Source: Actinopolyspora halophila DSM 43834 (lineage in GTDB: Bacteria > Actinomycetota > Actinomycetes > Mycobacteriales > Pseudonocardiaceae). Taken from it: 64,000 bases of DNA. The notes below the pieces were generated by a model. The model had not been told where the DNA came from. It saw only the letters and a list, made by a program, of their open reading frames with translations, and did no database searches. Location of the stretch: assembly GCF_000371785.1 (NCBI RefSeq), contig NZ_AQUI01000002.1, positions 1,715,276-1,779,275 on the forward strand, given 5' to 3'. This document shows positions 56,111 through 64,000 of the stretch, one piece after another (the first letter of the stretch is position 1; each line of letters starts with the position of its first letter). The translations under genes and the position numbers were made by a program.

Positions 56111-57625
56111 ATGCATATGTCCCAGTCCCGATCGACGGGGACCGTTGAGCCTCGTGCAACGACACGTCGCCCGGAGTTAACCGGAGAGCGGGGAGGTCAC
56201 CTCGCCGGGCAGGCGCGAAGACCCTCCTCGGCGCGGATCACCGGCTGGGAGCGACGCTATCGTCTTGCTGTGGCCTGCAGTGACGTGCTGGCGGCGACCG
56301 TGTGCGTTTCCGGGGGAGCGGCACTGCTCGAACGTTCCTCCTCCGGAGGGACCCTCGCTCTCGTCGGTGTGATCACCGCAGTGCTGCTGGCCTCGTTGGT
56401 TCCGACGTGGAACTACCGCATCCTGGGGCAGGGGGCCGAAGAGCTCCGCCGGCTCGGTAGGGCACTCCTCACGGCCGATGTGCTGCTGGCCTTCGGGGCC
56501 GTGGCCACCGGAGCGGAACAGCTGCGCGGTTGGATATTCGGAGTGCTTCCCACCCTGGCCCTGCTGTGCGTGGCACAACGCTACGCGTTGCGCAAGGTGC
56601 TGCACGGCCTGAGAGCGTCCGGGCGCTGTTCGTTGCCCGTGATCGCGGTTGGGCACACCGAGGCGCTGGAGGACCTGATCGCCAGGACGCGGCGCGAATC
56701 GCACCTCGGATGGCGGATACGCGCGGTGTGCACCGAAGGGCGGCAGGACACCGGCGGCTCTCCCGAGCGGGTCGGCTCGGTCCCCGTGGTGGGTGGGTTC
56801 GACGAGGTGGCCGAGCAGGTGCGCCGTGGTGCCTACAGAGCCGTGATGATCAGTGCGGACCGCTACTGGACCCGTCGTCGTCTGCAGTGGCTGTCCTGGG
56901 AGCTGGAGGGCACCTCCGCCGAGATGGTGGTGGCTCCCGTCCTCATGGATGTCGCGGGGCCCCGGGTGCACGTCTCCGAAGTGCTCGGTATGCCACTGCT
57001 CCGGTTGAGCGAGCCCGTCTTCACCGGACCGCGACTGCTGGCGAAGTCCCTGATGGACAGGCTGGGGGCGCTGATTCTGCTGCTGCCGCTGTCGCCGCTG
57101 CTGCTGGTCGTCGCCATCGCGATCAAGCTGGACAGCGGTGGGCCCGTGCTCTACCGACAGCGCAGAATCGGGCACAACGGGGAACCGTTCGTGATGCTGA
57201 AGTTCCGCACCATGGTCGACGAAGCGGAGTCCCTGCGAGAACACCTCGCGGTGGACGACGGAGCGGGCCCCCTGTTCAAATCGCGCCGGGACCCGCGGAC
57301 GACCAGGATCGGCCCGCTGCTGCGCGGTTACTCGATGGACGAACTCCCGCAGCTCGTAAACGTCTTGCGGGGTGAGATGTCGTTGGTCGGGCCGCGTCCC
57401 CCGCTGCCGGACGAGACGGCCTCCTACGAACCCGAAGTGCACCGGCGGTTCATGGTCCGCCCGGGAATGACCGGTCTGTGGCAGGTGAGCGGACGAAGCG
57501 ACCTCTCCTGGAGCGAGAGCGTCAGGCTGGACCTGCGCTACGTGGAGAACTGGTCGTTGACCCTGGACATGATGATTCTCTGGAAGACCGTACGGGCCGT
57601 ACTGGGGCGGAAGGGCGCGTACTAA
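56111..57625 (+). CDS. Exopolysaccharide polyprenyl glycosylphosphotransferase
   Basis: Membrane enzyme that transfers a sugar phosphate to undecaprenyl phosphate, the first step of repeat-unit assembly. The 504-residue product starts at ATG 56111 (GGAG 5 nt upstream). It has four to five N-terminal membrane helices, a CoA-binding-like soluble domain (about residues 165-300), and one more helix (LGALILLLPLSPLLLVVAIA). The catalytic bacterial sugar transferase domain follows: KLDSGGPVLYRQRRIG, FVMLKFRTMVDEAE, DELPQLVNVLRGEMSLVGPR and RPGMTGLWQVSGRS. The transferred sugar (glucose, galactose or other) cannot be told. It opens the polysaccharide locus. Confidence 0.93.
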   Translation: MHMSQSRSTGTVEPRATTRRPELTGERGGHLAGQARRPSSARITGWERRYRLAVACSDVLAATVCVSGGAALLERSSSGGTLALVGVITAVLLASLVPTWNYRILGQGAEELRRLGRALLTADVLLAFGAVATGAEQLRGWIFGVLPTLALLCVAQRYALRKVLHGLRASGRCSLPVIAVGHTEALEDLIARTRRESHLGWRIRAVCTEGRQDTGGSPERVGSVPVVGGFDEVAEQVRRGAYRAVMISADRYWTRRRLQWLSWELEGTSAEMVVAPVLMDVAGPRVHVSEVLGMPLLRLSEPVFTGPRLLAKSLMDRLGALILLLPLSPLLLVVAIAIKLDSGGPVLYRQRRIGHNGEPFVMLKFRTMVDEAESLREHLAVDDGAGPLFKSRRDPRTTRIGPLLRGYSMDELPQLVNVLRGEMSLVGPRPPLPDETASYEPEVHRRFMVRPGMTGLWQVSGRSDLSWSESVRLDLRYVENWSLTLDMMILWKTVRAVLGRKGAY

Positions 57626-57672
57626 CTGAGTTCGGCGGCTCGGTTTGCGTGGCGGTGCGGGTGGCGGAACCT

Positions 57673-57716
57673 CAGCCGGCGCCCGGCTGCGGGTGCCCCG
57701 ACATCGGGTAGGCACC
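57673..57716. terminator. Double hairpin between convergent polysaccharide genes
   Basis: CAGCCGG/CCGGCTG (57673-57689) is followed by GGTGCC/GGCACC (57692-57716) with an inner CCG/CGG. They lie in the 232-nt gap between the convergent transferase and glycosyltransferase genes, and probably terminate one or both. Confidence 0.45.
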
Positions 57717-57857
57717 TACACAACGTCTCCGGCCGTCCTCGCCGGGCACTCGGCTGAGAACCCGCGGCGGTGCCGATTGCCCAGGCTCAGAGCACTTGCC
57801 TCGGGTGATTGGGGCGGGAGCGGGTCGGCACGGGGAGGCGGAGCTCCGGGGCGGTGC

Positions 57858-58994
57858 TCATCGGTCCGCGATTTTCCCGATCAGTTCCCGGATCGACCGT
57901 CGATAGCGTTCCGGAGCGAACAACCTCTCGGCCTCCGGGCGGGCGTGCCGGGCCCTTCGGCGTGTCGTCTCCCAGTCGTCGAGCAGTGCCTCGATCCGCT
58001 CGGCGAGCGCGTGCGGATCGTCCGGAGGAACCACCGAACCCCTTCGCCCGCCGTCGACCGTTTCGGGCAGTCCCTGGACGTCGGTGACGACGACCGGTCG
58101 CATCGCCAACTGCGCTTCCACGGCGGTGTTGCCGAACGGTTCCATCCGGGAAGGTACGAGGACCATGTCGGCGGCGGCGTAGTGACTCCAGGCGTCGTCG
58201 TCGAACCCGTGCGAGCGGACGACCTCTCCGAGACGGTGCTCGCGGACCAGCTCGTCCAGCTCACGCTCGAACCATTCGTATCTCTCGAACACCGAACCGA
58301 CCAGGTCCAATGTGACCGGTCGCCCGCGTTCGCGGAGCAGCGCGACCGCGCGTATCGCCGTGTCGGTCCCCTTGCGGGGTGAGATCCTGCCCACCAGGAC
58401 CAGTCGTGTGTTCCCCGAGGCCGTGAGGGCTTCCTCCGGCGGGGTGTCGGGACCGCGGACGCCGTTGCGGATCACCAGGATGCGTTCGCGGAGACGCGGA
58501 ACGGCTCCGAGCAGCGTGTCCCGCGTCGCGGTGCTGTTCGCCACCACCACGTGGCAGCACAACAGCGGTAGGGCGAGCCCCACCCGTATCGGCCGCGGAA
58601 CGGTGTCCTCGGCCTCGTGCACGTGTGCGATCACGCGTCTTCCGAACAACCGGGCCAGCGGCGGCCACAGCGGCACGGTGACCGTGCTCACGTAGACCGC
58701 CTCGAAACGGTGCCGGACGAGCAGCCGCAGCGTGGCAGGCAGCGCGCGGATGCAGTCGCGCAGCAGTCCGAGCAGGCCGAGCGGACGAAGCGCGCTTTTG
58801 CGCAGCACCGGGGTGGGACAGCGCAGTACCCGAGCGCCGCAGGAGCGCAGGAGTGGGACCAGCGGTCCGTCCGCGGGCAGGGCGACCAGCACTTCCCGCC
58901 CGCTGTCCACCAGAGCTCGCACGGATTCGGCAAACACGCGATCGGAGCCGTACAGCTCCGCGGAAGGATGGACGAACAGCACTGGACGGGTCAC
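57858..58994 (-). CDS. Glycosyltransferase family 4 protein
   Basis: GT-B fold glycosyltransferase of 378 residues, probably adding a sugar to the lipid-linked polysaccharide precursor at the inner face of the membrane. It begins VTRPVLFVHPSAELYGSDRV. The C-terminal domain has LVLVGRISPRKGTDTAIRA and the donor-site EPFGNTAVEAQLAMRPVVV with the E-x7-E pattern. GTG 58994 is preceded by AGGAG. The frame stays open for 640 codons further upstream, but this is a by-product of base composition: that region encodes the ligase gene in another frame. The donor sugar is unknown. Confidence 0.9.
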   Translation of the reverse strand: MTRPVLFVHPSAELYGSDRVFAESVRALVDSGREVLVALPADGPLVPLLRSCGARVLRCPTPVLRKSALRPLGLLGLLRDCIRALPATLRLLVRHRFEAVYVSTVTVPLWPPLARLFGRRVIAHVHEAEDTVPRPIRVGLALPLLCCHVVVANSTATRDTLLGAVPRLRERILVIRNGVRGPDTPPEEALTASGNTRLVLVGRISPRKGTDTAIRAVALLRERGRPVTLDLVGSVFERYEWFERELDELVREHRLGEVVRSHGFDDDAWSHYAAADMVLVPSRMEPFGNTAVEAQLAMRPVVVTDVQGLPETVDGGRRGSVVPPDDPHALAERIEALLDDWETTRRRARHARPEAERLFAPERYRRSIRELIGKIADR

Positions 58995-59125
58995 GATGCT
59001 CCTCACAAGGGGACTCCGGTGCTCTCGCCCGCACCGGATGAATGGGGACTGCGTTCGCCGTCTTCGCTCACGATCCGTGACCGCTCCGCGCGCGTGCGAT
59101 TCCGGAACGGATTCCGGCGGAGCGG

Positions 59126-60412
59126 CTATGCCCGCTTCCCGGAGACGAATTCCCGTTCGCGGTCCGGGGGGCGGATCATCTCGGACCAGGCGGCGAGGAC
59201 GAACAGCCACACCGCGGCCACGTTCGAGGGAGCGCCGAGCGATTCGGTGAACATCGAATTCGCCAGCATCCCCAGCAGCACGGCGTAGACGAGGATGCGG
59301 TCCTGTCTGGGCTCGGGGGAACCGCGCGCGGCCCGTGCCGTGTTCAGCAGAATGCCGACAAGCAGGGCGGACCAGACGGTCAGGCCGAGCAGTCCGGAGT
59401 TGACCATCAGGTTGATCACGGCGTTGTGCCCACCGCCGAGCCCCATCTCGTCCAGGAACAGACCGCGGGTGGCGCTCTGGCCGTGGCCGTACAACGGTCT
59501 CTTGAAGAACTCCTCGAGGGCATGGCCCCACAGTTCCGTACGTGAGTTGAGCGTGAACAGCCTGGACATCGAGTGGCCACGGGTGAAGAAGGCCGTGATC
59601 AACGGGGTGGCGGCGAGTCCGACGGCCAGCAGGCCGACCGACAGGAACGCGGTGATCTCGAGTCTGCGGGTGCCGCGCCACCTGACCCACAGGGCGGTCA
59701 GTGAACCGACCAGGGCTCCGAGGGCGGCGCCACGGGTGTTGGTGGCCACCAGGCCGACGGTGCAGATCAGCAGCATGCCGAGGTACACCGGCCACGGCCA
59801 GCTCGGTCCTGCGTGCGTGTTGCGTCTGCCGAGTACGTAACCGACCAGCACGACGACCGCTATGGCCAGGAACTGGCCCGCCGTCACGGGATGCAGGTAC
59901 AGCCAGGTGAAGCGGTCGGCCTGGCTCTCCCGACGGGGGAACGGGACGAGCGCGCCGAACACCACCGAGGCGGAGACGAGAACACCGTAGGCGTGTGCGA
60001 AAACGTGCATAGTCGCCCGCCCCGAATGACGTACCGCCGATCGGGTGACAGCCAACAGCACCGCCATTTGCCATGAACGCACCAGAGCCATCTCGAAGTA
60101 GGGCGAGTACATTGTGGATAAGCACAGTGTCGCTACGTAGGCGTAGGCCGTGAGCGTCACCCAGTGCGCCGTGTGCAGTCGAGGGGCCGGACGAAAGTGG
60201 ACGAACAGCCAGCACGCCACGACCGCGTAAGCGGCGATCTCCAACAGTACGAATACGTCCGGATTCCCCGAAACGGACTGGTCCTGGTCGCGGAGTCGGA
60301 ACTTGTACTCGCTGGCCACGATCAGCGCCAGCAGACAAACCGTCAGCGCCCGCGAGTCGGAGTTCGCGCGGAGAGCGGACGAGTCGGTCGGAAAGCGGCG
60401 GTGGTCGAGCAC
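59126..60412 (-). CDS. O-antigen ligase family protein (Wzy/WaaL-like polymerase)
   Basis: Multi-spanning membrane protein of 428 residues with about 10-12 helices, which polymerises or ligates polysaccharide units outside the membrane. The Wzy_C hallmark region is the large loop with LNSRTELWGHALEEFFKRP and YGHGQSATRG, followed by GGGHNAVINLMVNSGLLG. The conserved Arg and His are present. Start GTG 60412 was chosen because AAGGG lies 5 nt upstream; upstream in-frame starts add a basic, unlikely leader. It lies 131 nt upstream of the GT4 gene on the same strand, so they may form an operon. It diverges from the next glycosyltransferase. Confidence 0.88.
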   Translation of the reverse strand: MLDHRRFPTDSSALRANSDSRALTVCLLALIVASEYKFRLRDQDQSVSGNPDVFVLLEIAAYAVVACWLFVHFRPAPRLHTAHWVTLTAYAYVATLCLSTMYSPYFEMALVRSWQMAVLLAVTRSAVRHSGRATMHVFAHAYGVLVSASVVFGALVPFPRRESQADRFTWLYLHPVTAGQFLAIAVVVLVGYVLGRRNTHAGPSWPWPVYLGMLLICTVGLVATNTRGAALGALVGSLTALWVRWRGTRRLEITAFLSVGLLAVGLAATPLITAFFTRGHSMSRLFTLNSRTELWGHALEEFFKRPLYGHGQSATRGLFLDEMGLGGGHNAVINLMVNSGLLGLTVWSALLVGILLNTARAARGSPEPRQDRILVYAVLLGMLANSMFTESLGAPSNVAAVWLFVLAAWSEMIRPPDREREFVSGKRA

Positions 60413-60546
60413 GGAGACCCTTCGCGGAAAGTTTCGGTGACCGCGGAGCGGACGAAATCTCGTAACGAATCGATACCGGGAGCTTATACGGCGGGTTCGT
60501 CGATCCGCACCATTGATCGGCGGCAAGGCCACGGGATTGGACGGCG

Positions 60547-61749
60547 ATGCGCGTAGCGATGCTCGGAACGCGGGGAGTGCCCGCACGGTACGGGGGTTTC
60601 GAAACCTGTGTCGAGGAGGTGGGCAGGCGTCTGGTCCGCATGGGGCACGAGGTGACGGTGTACTGCAGGGACGGCGGAACGGAGCGCACCACCGAGTACC
60701 TCGGGATGCGGCTGGTACGACTGCCAGCCCTGCGGCGGAAATCCCTGGAGACGCTGAGCCACACCGCCCTCTCGGTGGGAGACGCCGTGCGGGATCGTCC
60801 GGACGTGGCGCTGGTGTTCAACGCGGCGAACTCGCCGTTCCTGCCCCTGCTGCGGGCCCGTGGGATCCCGGTTGCGACGCATGTGGACGGTCTCGAATGG
60901 AAGCGGGCCAAATGGGGAAAATCGGGAGCGCGCTACTACCGCGTCGCGGAATCGCTGGCCGTACGCTGGTCCGACGCGTTGATCTCCGATTCGCGCGGGA
61001 TCCAGAACTACTACGCGGAGCGCTTCGGCGTGAAAAGCGACTACATTCCCTACGGAGCCCCCGTGCTGGACACCGTCGGGGCCGACGGTTTGGCGAAATA
61101 CGGTTTACGCGCCGGTGAGTACCACTTGGTGGTGGCCCGCTTCGAGCCGGAGAACCACATCGACCTCGCGGTGGCCGGATACCTCAGGAGCGGGGCAAGG
61201 CATCCCCTCGTCGTCGTCGGCACGGCCCCTTACTCGGGCGCTTATACCACCAGGGTGCGGAAGTTGGCCGAGAGCGGCAGCGGTGTCCGGTTGGTGGGGG
61301 CGGTGTGGGACCAGCGGGCCCTGAACCAGCTCTACGCCAACGCTCTGACCTATGTGCACGGCCATTCCGTCGGTGGGACCAATCCCTCACTGCTGCGTGC
61401 CATGGGGGCGGCCACCTCCGTGTCCGCTTTCGACGTGGGGTTCAACCGGGAGGTACTGGGCCCCCACGGGGCTTACTTCACCGACGCGGAGACGTTGGCC
61501 GAGTGCTTCGACCGGGCGGAGGAACGTCCCCAGGACACCTTGGACCGTGGTCGAGCCCAGGTGGCGGAGTTGACCGAGCACTACGACTGGGATGACGTGG
61601 CGCGTGGTTATGCCGAGCTGGTGGAGAGGTTGAGCTCCTCCGGAACTTCCTCCGGAGGCGGGAGCACGTCGCGGGCGCTCGGGTTCTCGAACCGGGGTGC
61701 GGCCGGCGTGCGGCGGTGGATACGGAGCAAAGGGGTCAGGAGGCGGTGA
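60547..61749 (+). CDS. Glycosyltransferase with DUF1972 domain (WchF/rhamnosyltransferase-like)
   Basis: GT-B glycosyltransferase of 400 residues. The N-terminus MRVAMLGTRGVPARYGGFET is the DUF1972 signature of capsule enzymes such as WchF, which add a second sugar (often rhamnose) to the lipid-linked unit. The C-terminal part has VVARFEPENHIDLAV and a donor-site VGGTNPSLLRAMG motif. A Ser/Arg-rich tail (from about residue 365) is not conserved. The start codon follows GGACGGCG rather than a clear ribosome-binding site. The next gene starts 1 nt after its stop. Confidence 0.9.
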   Translation: MRVAMLGTRGVPARYGGFETCVEEVGRRLVRMGHEVTVYCRDGGTERTTEYLGMRLVRLPALRRKSLETLSHTALSVGDAVRDRPDVALVFNAANSPFLPLLRARGIPVATHVDGLEWKRAKWGKSGARYYRVAESLAVRWSDALISDSRGIQNYYAERFGVKSDYIPYGAPVLDTVGADGLAKYGLRAGEYHLVVARFEPENHIDLAVAGYLRSGARHPLVVVGTAPYSGAYTTRVRKLAESGSGVRLVGAVWDQRALNQLYANALTYVHGHSVGGTNPSLLRAMGAATSVSAFDVGFNREVLGPHGAYFTDAETLAECFDRAEERPQDTLDRGRAQVAELTEHYDWDDVARGYAELVERLSSSGTSSGGGSTSRALGFSNRGAAGVRRWIRSKGVRRR

Positions 61750-61750
61750 G

Positions 61751-63412
61751 ATGTTGAGTCGAAGCCGAAGAGTCGGCGCGGCTCTGGTCGGGAGCGCTCT
61801 GCTCGGAGTGCTGATGGCTCCCACCGCGGGAGCGGTCGATTCACGACCCGAAACGGTGACGGCGGGAGCGCTGCCGACTCCACAGACGGACGGGATCGTG
61901 CTGTCGGTGGAGATCGTCGGGAACACCGTCTACGCCGGTGGGCATTTCGACGAGGCCCGTCCGGCCGGTGTGCCCGCCGGAGGTGCCGGGGAGGTCCCCA
62001 GGGACAACCTGATGGCCTTCGACCTGCGCACCGGGGAGTTGTTGCCGTGGTCGCCCTCGGTGACCGCCACGGAATTCGAGTCGAGCATCGATCCGGGGCC
62101 GCTGTGCGACTTGGTCGGCACCGACCGCTGGAGATGCGACACCGTGTTCGACGTGACCACGGGGCCGGCGGGCGACAGGATCTACGTCGGTGGTGACTTC
62201 GACAGGATCGACGACAGGTGGCGTTCCAGAGTCGCCGCCTTCAACACGGCCGAGCGCGTTCTGGTTGACGATTTCGACCCGCGGGTGCGGGGTCGGGTGC
62301 GCGCGCTCGCGGCCACCGCGGAAAGTGTGTACCTGGGCGGGGCCTTCGACGGGGTCGACGGCGCCGACCGGAGCAGGCTCGCGGCCGTTTCCTCCACGGG
62401 AGAACTGCTTCCGTGGGCTCCGACGGCCGATGCCACGGTGCACAGCGTGCTCGCCGTCCCGCAGCAGAGCAGGGTGCTCGTCGGCGGGGCCTTCGACAGG
62501 GTCAACGGGCAGCGGCGGGTCGCGCTGTCGGCCGTCGACTCCGCTTCGGGGGCCAACGTCTCCTGGCGGTGGCAGGCGCCGTCCACCGACGACGTGGTCA
62601 CCGACCTCGACACGGACGGTCGGGGCACTGCCTATTTCGGCTCGTACAACTGGGAGGGGGTCCACCCCAGGTTCGAGGGCCGCGGGGCGGTGCGGATCGA
62701 CAACGGTTCCACCGTCTGGATGGACGGTTGCTACGGGGACACCCAGTCGGTCGCCGTGGCCGCGGGTGTGGTCTACGCCGCCTCGCACACGCATGCCTGC
62801 GCCGCGCTGGAAGCCATCCCCGAGGACGGTTCGATCGACTACCAGCGGTTGACGGCGGAAACGACGGAAGCCACGGGCACGTCGCCGCGCGACGTGAACC
62901 ACGTGGGCGAGGGCGATCCCGTCCCGGAGCTGTTGCCGTGGTTGCCGAACACCAACGGCGGCCCGCAGGACAGTCCGTGGAAGAACGGGACCTGGGCCGT
63001 GGACGCGAACTCGGAGTACGTCGTGGTCGGTGGCGAGTTCACCACCGTCAACGGTGAACCACAGCAGTCCCTGACCCGGTTCGCGGCCCGCTCGGTGCCC
63101 GAGGCGACCCACAACGGCCCGCAGGTCCCGTTCCGGGCCCCGCAGGTGCGACGGGATCGGTCCACCGGAGACGTCTCGATCGAGTGGCAAGGTACCTGGG
63201 ACGCGCAGAACAGCTCGATCCGCTACGAGGTTATACGGGTCGGCAGGGCGGAACCGGTCCACACGGTGACCAGGGAATCGTGGCCCTGGCAAATCCCGAC
63301 GATGCGGTTCACGGACACGCGTCCCCCAGCGGGGGACACGGAGTACTGGATCCGGGCCGTCGACTCCGACGGGGCCTCCATAGGTTCCCCGCGGGGCAGC
63401 ACCGGCTGGTGA
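61751..63412 (+). CDS. Secreted beta-propeller-like repeat protein
   Basis: Exported protein of 553 residues with unknown function. The signal peptide runs to about residue 28 (VGSALLGVLMAPTAGA, then cleavage). The mature part has at least five repeats around YVGGDFDRIDDRWRSRVAAF, YLGGAFDGVDGADRSRL, LVGGAFDRVNGQRRVAL and VVGGEFTTVNGEPQQSL. This spacing is like delta-60/Kelch-type propeller blades. A C-terminal fibronectin-like segment follows (from about residue 460, ending in YWIRAVDSDG). It starts 1 nt after the glycosyltransferase, so the two are coupled. It may bind or shape the polysaccharide outside the cell; this is inference from context. Confidence 0.85.
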   Translation: MLSRSRRVGAALVGSALLGVLMAPTAGAVDSRPETVTAGALPTPQTDGIVLSVEIVGNTVYAGGHFDEARPAGVPAGGAGEVPRDNLMAFDLRTGELLPWSPSVTATEFESSIDPGPLCDLVGTDRWRCDTVFDVTTGPAGDRIYVGGDFDRIDDRWRSRVAAFNTAERVLVDDFDPRVRGRVRALAATAESVYLGGAFDGVDGADRSRLAAVSSTGELLPWAPTADATVHSVLAVPQQSRVLVGGAFDRVNGQRRVALSAVDSASGANVSWRWQAPSTDDVVTDLDTDGRGTAYFGSYNWEGVHPRFEGRGAVRIDNGSTVWMDGCYGDTQSVAVAAGVVYAASHTHACAALEAIPEDGSIDYQRLTAETTEATGTSPRDVNHVGEGDPVPELLPWLPNTNGGPQDSPWKNGTWAVDANSEYVVVGGEFTTVNGEPQQSLTRFAARSVPEATHNGPQVPFRAPQVRRDRSTGDVSIEWQGTWDAQNSSIRYEVIRVGRAEPVHTVTRESWPWQIPTMRFTDTRPPAGDTEYWIRAVDSDGASIGSPRGSTGW

Positions 63413-63483
63413 TCAGGCGCGGGCCCGAAGCGGTCGGAAACGAACGGTTGTTCCGTGCTCCTCGGGGCGCGGAACGGCACGGG

Positions 63484-64000
63484 TCAGGGCCTGCCGGGCC
63501 GCACGAGGATTCCCACATCGGGGTGGTCGTCCGGGGAGGTACCGAGCCGCTCGGTCACTTCCCCGGGAACCGGCCGCCCCGCGTCGGTTCCCGGGGCGTT
63601 CGGTCGTAGCCGGTAGTCGCCCTCCTCCGGATCCCGGAAGGGCGTCCCGGAGGCGCGCACGACGGTACTGTGCCTGCCCTGGCCGGTTTCCGCGGTCAAT
63701 TCGGGCAGCGTCTCGAACCGTTCCGAACGTCCGGAACCGAGGTATCGATCCACCAGGTGGGGCTCCTCACCCCGGACGTAGACGTTTCCGTCGCTGCGGG
63801 AGACGAACCCCGGTGTGGGCACGTCCCCCGGTTTGTGGTTCTTCGCGGTGGCGAAGGGATGCCCCGCGGCGGTGCCTGCGAAGTGGTTGTTCACCAGCTC
63901 GGTCCCGGCTGTGATCCAGCTCAGACCGAGCCGGTCGCTGTACGGATCGGAGGAGGGGGAACGCACGTCGTTGTACAGCCCGACCGCCCCTCGGTTCCCG
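63484..64000 (-). CDS. Beta-helix-like secreted protein (partial, 5' end off the right edge)
   Basis: C-terminal 172 codons of a gene that enters from beyond position 64000. The visible part reads GLYNDVRSPSSDPYSDRLG, then ITAGTELVNNHFAGTAAGHP, then GNVYVRGEEPHLVDRYLG. It ends with a polar Gly/Asp/Pro-rich tail. Such Asn- and Gly-spaced strands with NNHFAG are typical of right-handed parallel beta-helix proteins, including polysaccharide lyases and hydrolases. The frame is open to the edge with no start I would trust. It converges with the propeller gene. Enzyme activity cannot be judged from this fragment. Confidence 0.65.
   Translation of the reverse strand, partial: GNRGAVGLYNDVRSPSSDPYSDRLGLSWITAGTELVNNHFAGTAAGHPFATAKNHKPGDVPTPGFVSRSDGNVYVRGEEPHLVDRYLGSGRSERFETLPELTAETGQGRHSTVVRASGTPFRDPEEGDYRLRPNAPGTDAGRPVPGEVTERLGTSPDDHPDVGILVRPGRP

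Noticed and set aside
58995-60911. Uninterrupted minus-strand reading frame extending the GT4 gene by about 640 codons
   Set aside because: The upstream part is Arg/Pro/Gly-rich and lies over the ligase gene, which has membrane helices and a family signature in another frame of the same strand. The GT4 N-terminus and ribosome-binding site are at 58994.

Overview
The window is about 70% G+C chromosome from an actinomycete. Three genes narrow this down. A mycothione reductase points to an Actinobacterium that makes mycothiol. A WhiG/FliA-type sigma factor is typical of filamentous, sporulating genera. The order of the housekeeping genes matches, from memory, the conserved actinobacterial order seen in Mycobacterium tuberculosis from acyP-smc-ftsY through rpsP-trmD-rplS, rpsB-tsf-pyrH-frr-cdsA and dxr-rip1-ispG to map and mtr. 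A member of the Pseudonocardiales is my best guess, but genus and species cannot be fixed from the sequence alone.

Layout. 1-3.8 kb: asparagine synthase (cut by the left edge), a P-loop kinase, a membrane-anchored low-complexity protein and acylphosphatase. 3.9-19.1 kb: smc, ftsY, amt-glnB and ffh. These are interrupted by an opposite-strand pair (sodium:solute symporter plus anhydro-MurNAc kinase) and by a structured, gene-poor stretch, with a small ATPase and a DEAD-box helicase, where other actinobacteria carry glnD. 19.1-32.7 kb: an amidohydrolase, a CPBP protease, the rpsP-khpA-rimM-trmD group, rplS behind a long structured leader, lepB-rnhB, a DUF2469 gene, yraN-comM-dprA, xerC and whiG. 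32.7-46.6 kb: an M23 peptidase, rpsB-tsf, pyrH-frr-cdsA, a DtxR regulator, rlmN, a DUF2631 gene, dxr-rip1-ispG and a GNAT enzyme. 46.9-55.7 kb: a penicillin-binding lipoprotein, an orphan PIN protein, map, cobQ, a divergent GntR/MFS pair and mycothione reductase. 55.9-64 kb: the start of an extracellular polysaccharide locus with a sugar-phosphate transferase, two glycosyltransferases, an O-antigen-ligase-like polymerase, a secreted beta-propeller-like protein and a secreted beta-helix-like protein cut by the right edge.

How the genes work together. The window joins protein targeting (ffh, ftsY, lepB), translation (rpsP, rplS, rpsB, tsf, frr, rlmN, trmD, rimM, map), chromosome dynamics and recombination (smc, xerC, dprA, rnhB), nitrogen sensing (amt, glnB, asnB), isoprenoid and phospholipid precursors (dxr, ispG, cdsA) and envelope maintenance (rip1, penicillin-binding protein, M23 peptidase, anmK, polysaccharide genes).

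The parts most worth a second look are non-coding: a twin hairpin with C-rich loops on the minus strand at 14.6-14.7 kb that resembles 6C RNA, a multi-hairpin leader before rplS, an 18-base hairpin-palindrome shared by these two regions, an A+T-rich island before asnB, and several -10 boxes placed exactly 6 nt before start codons. I see no tRNA, rRNA, CRISPR array, insertion sequence or prophage.
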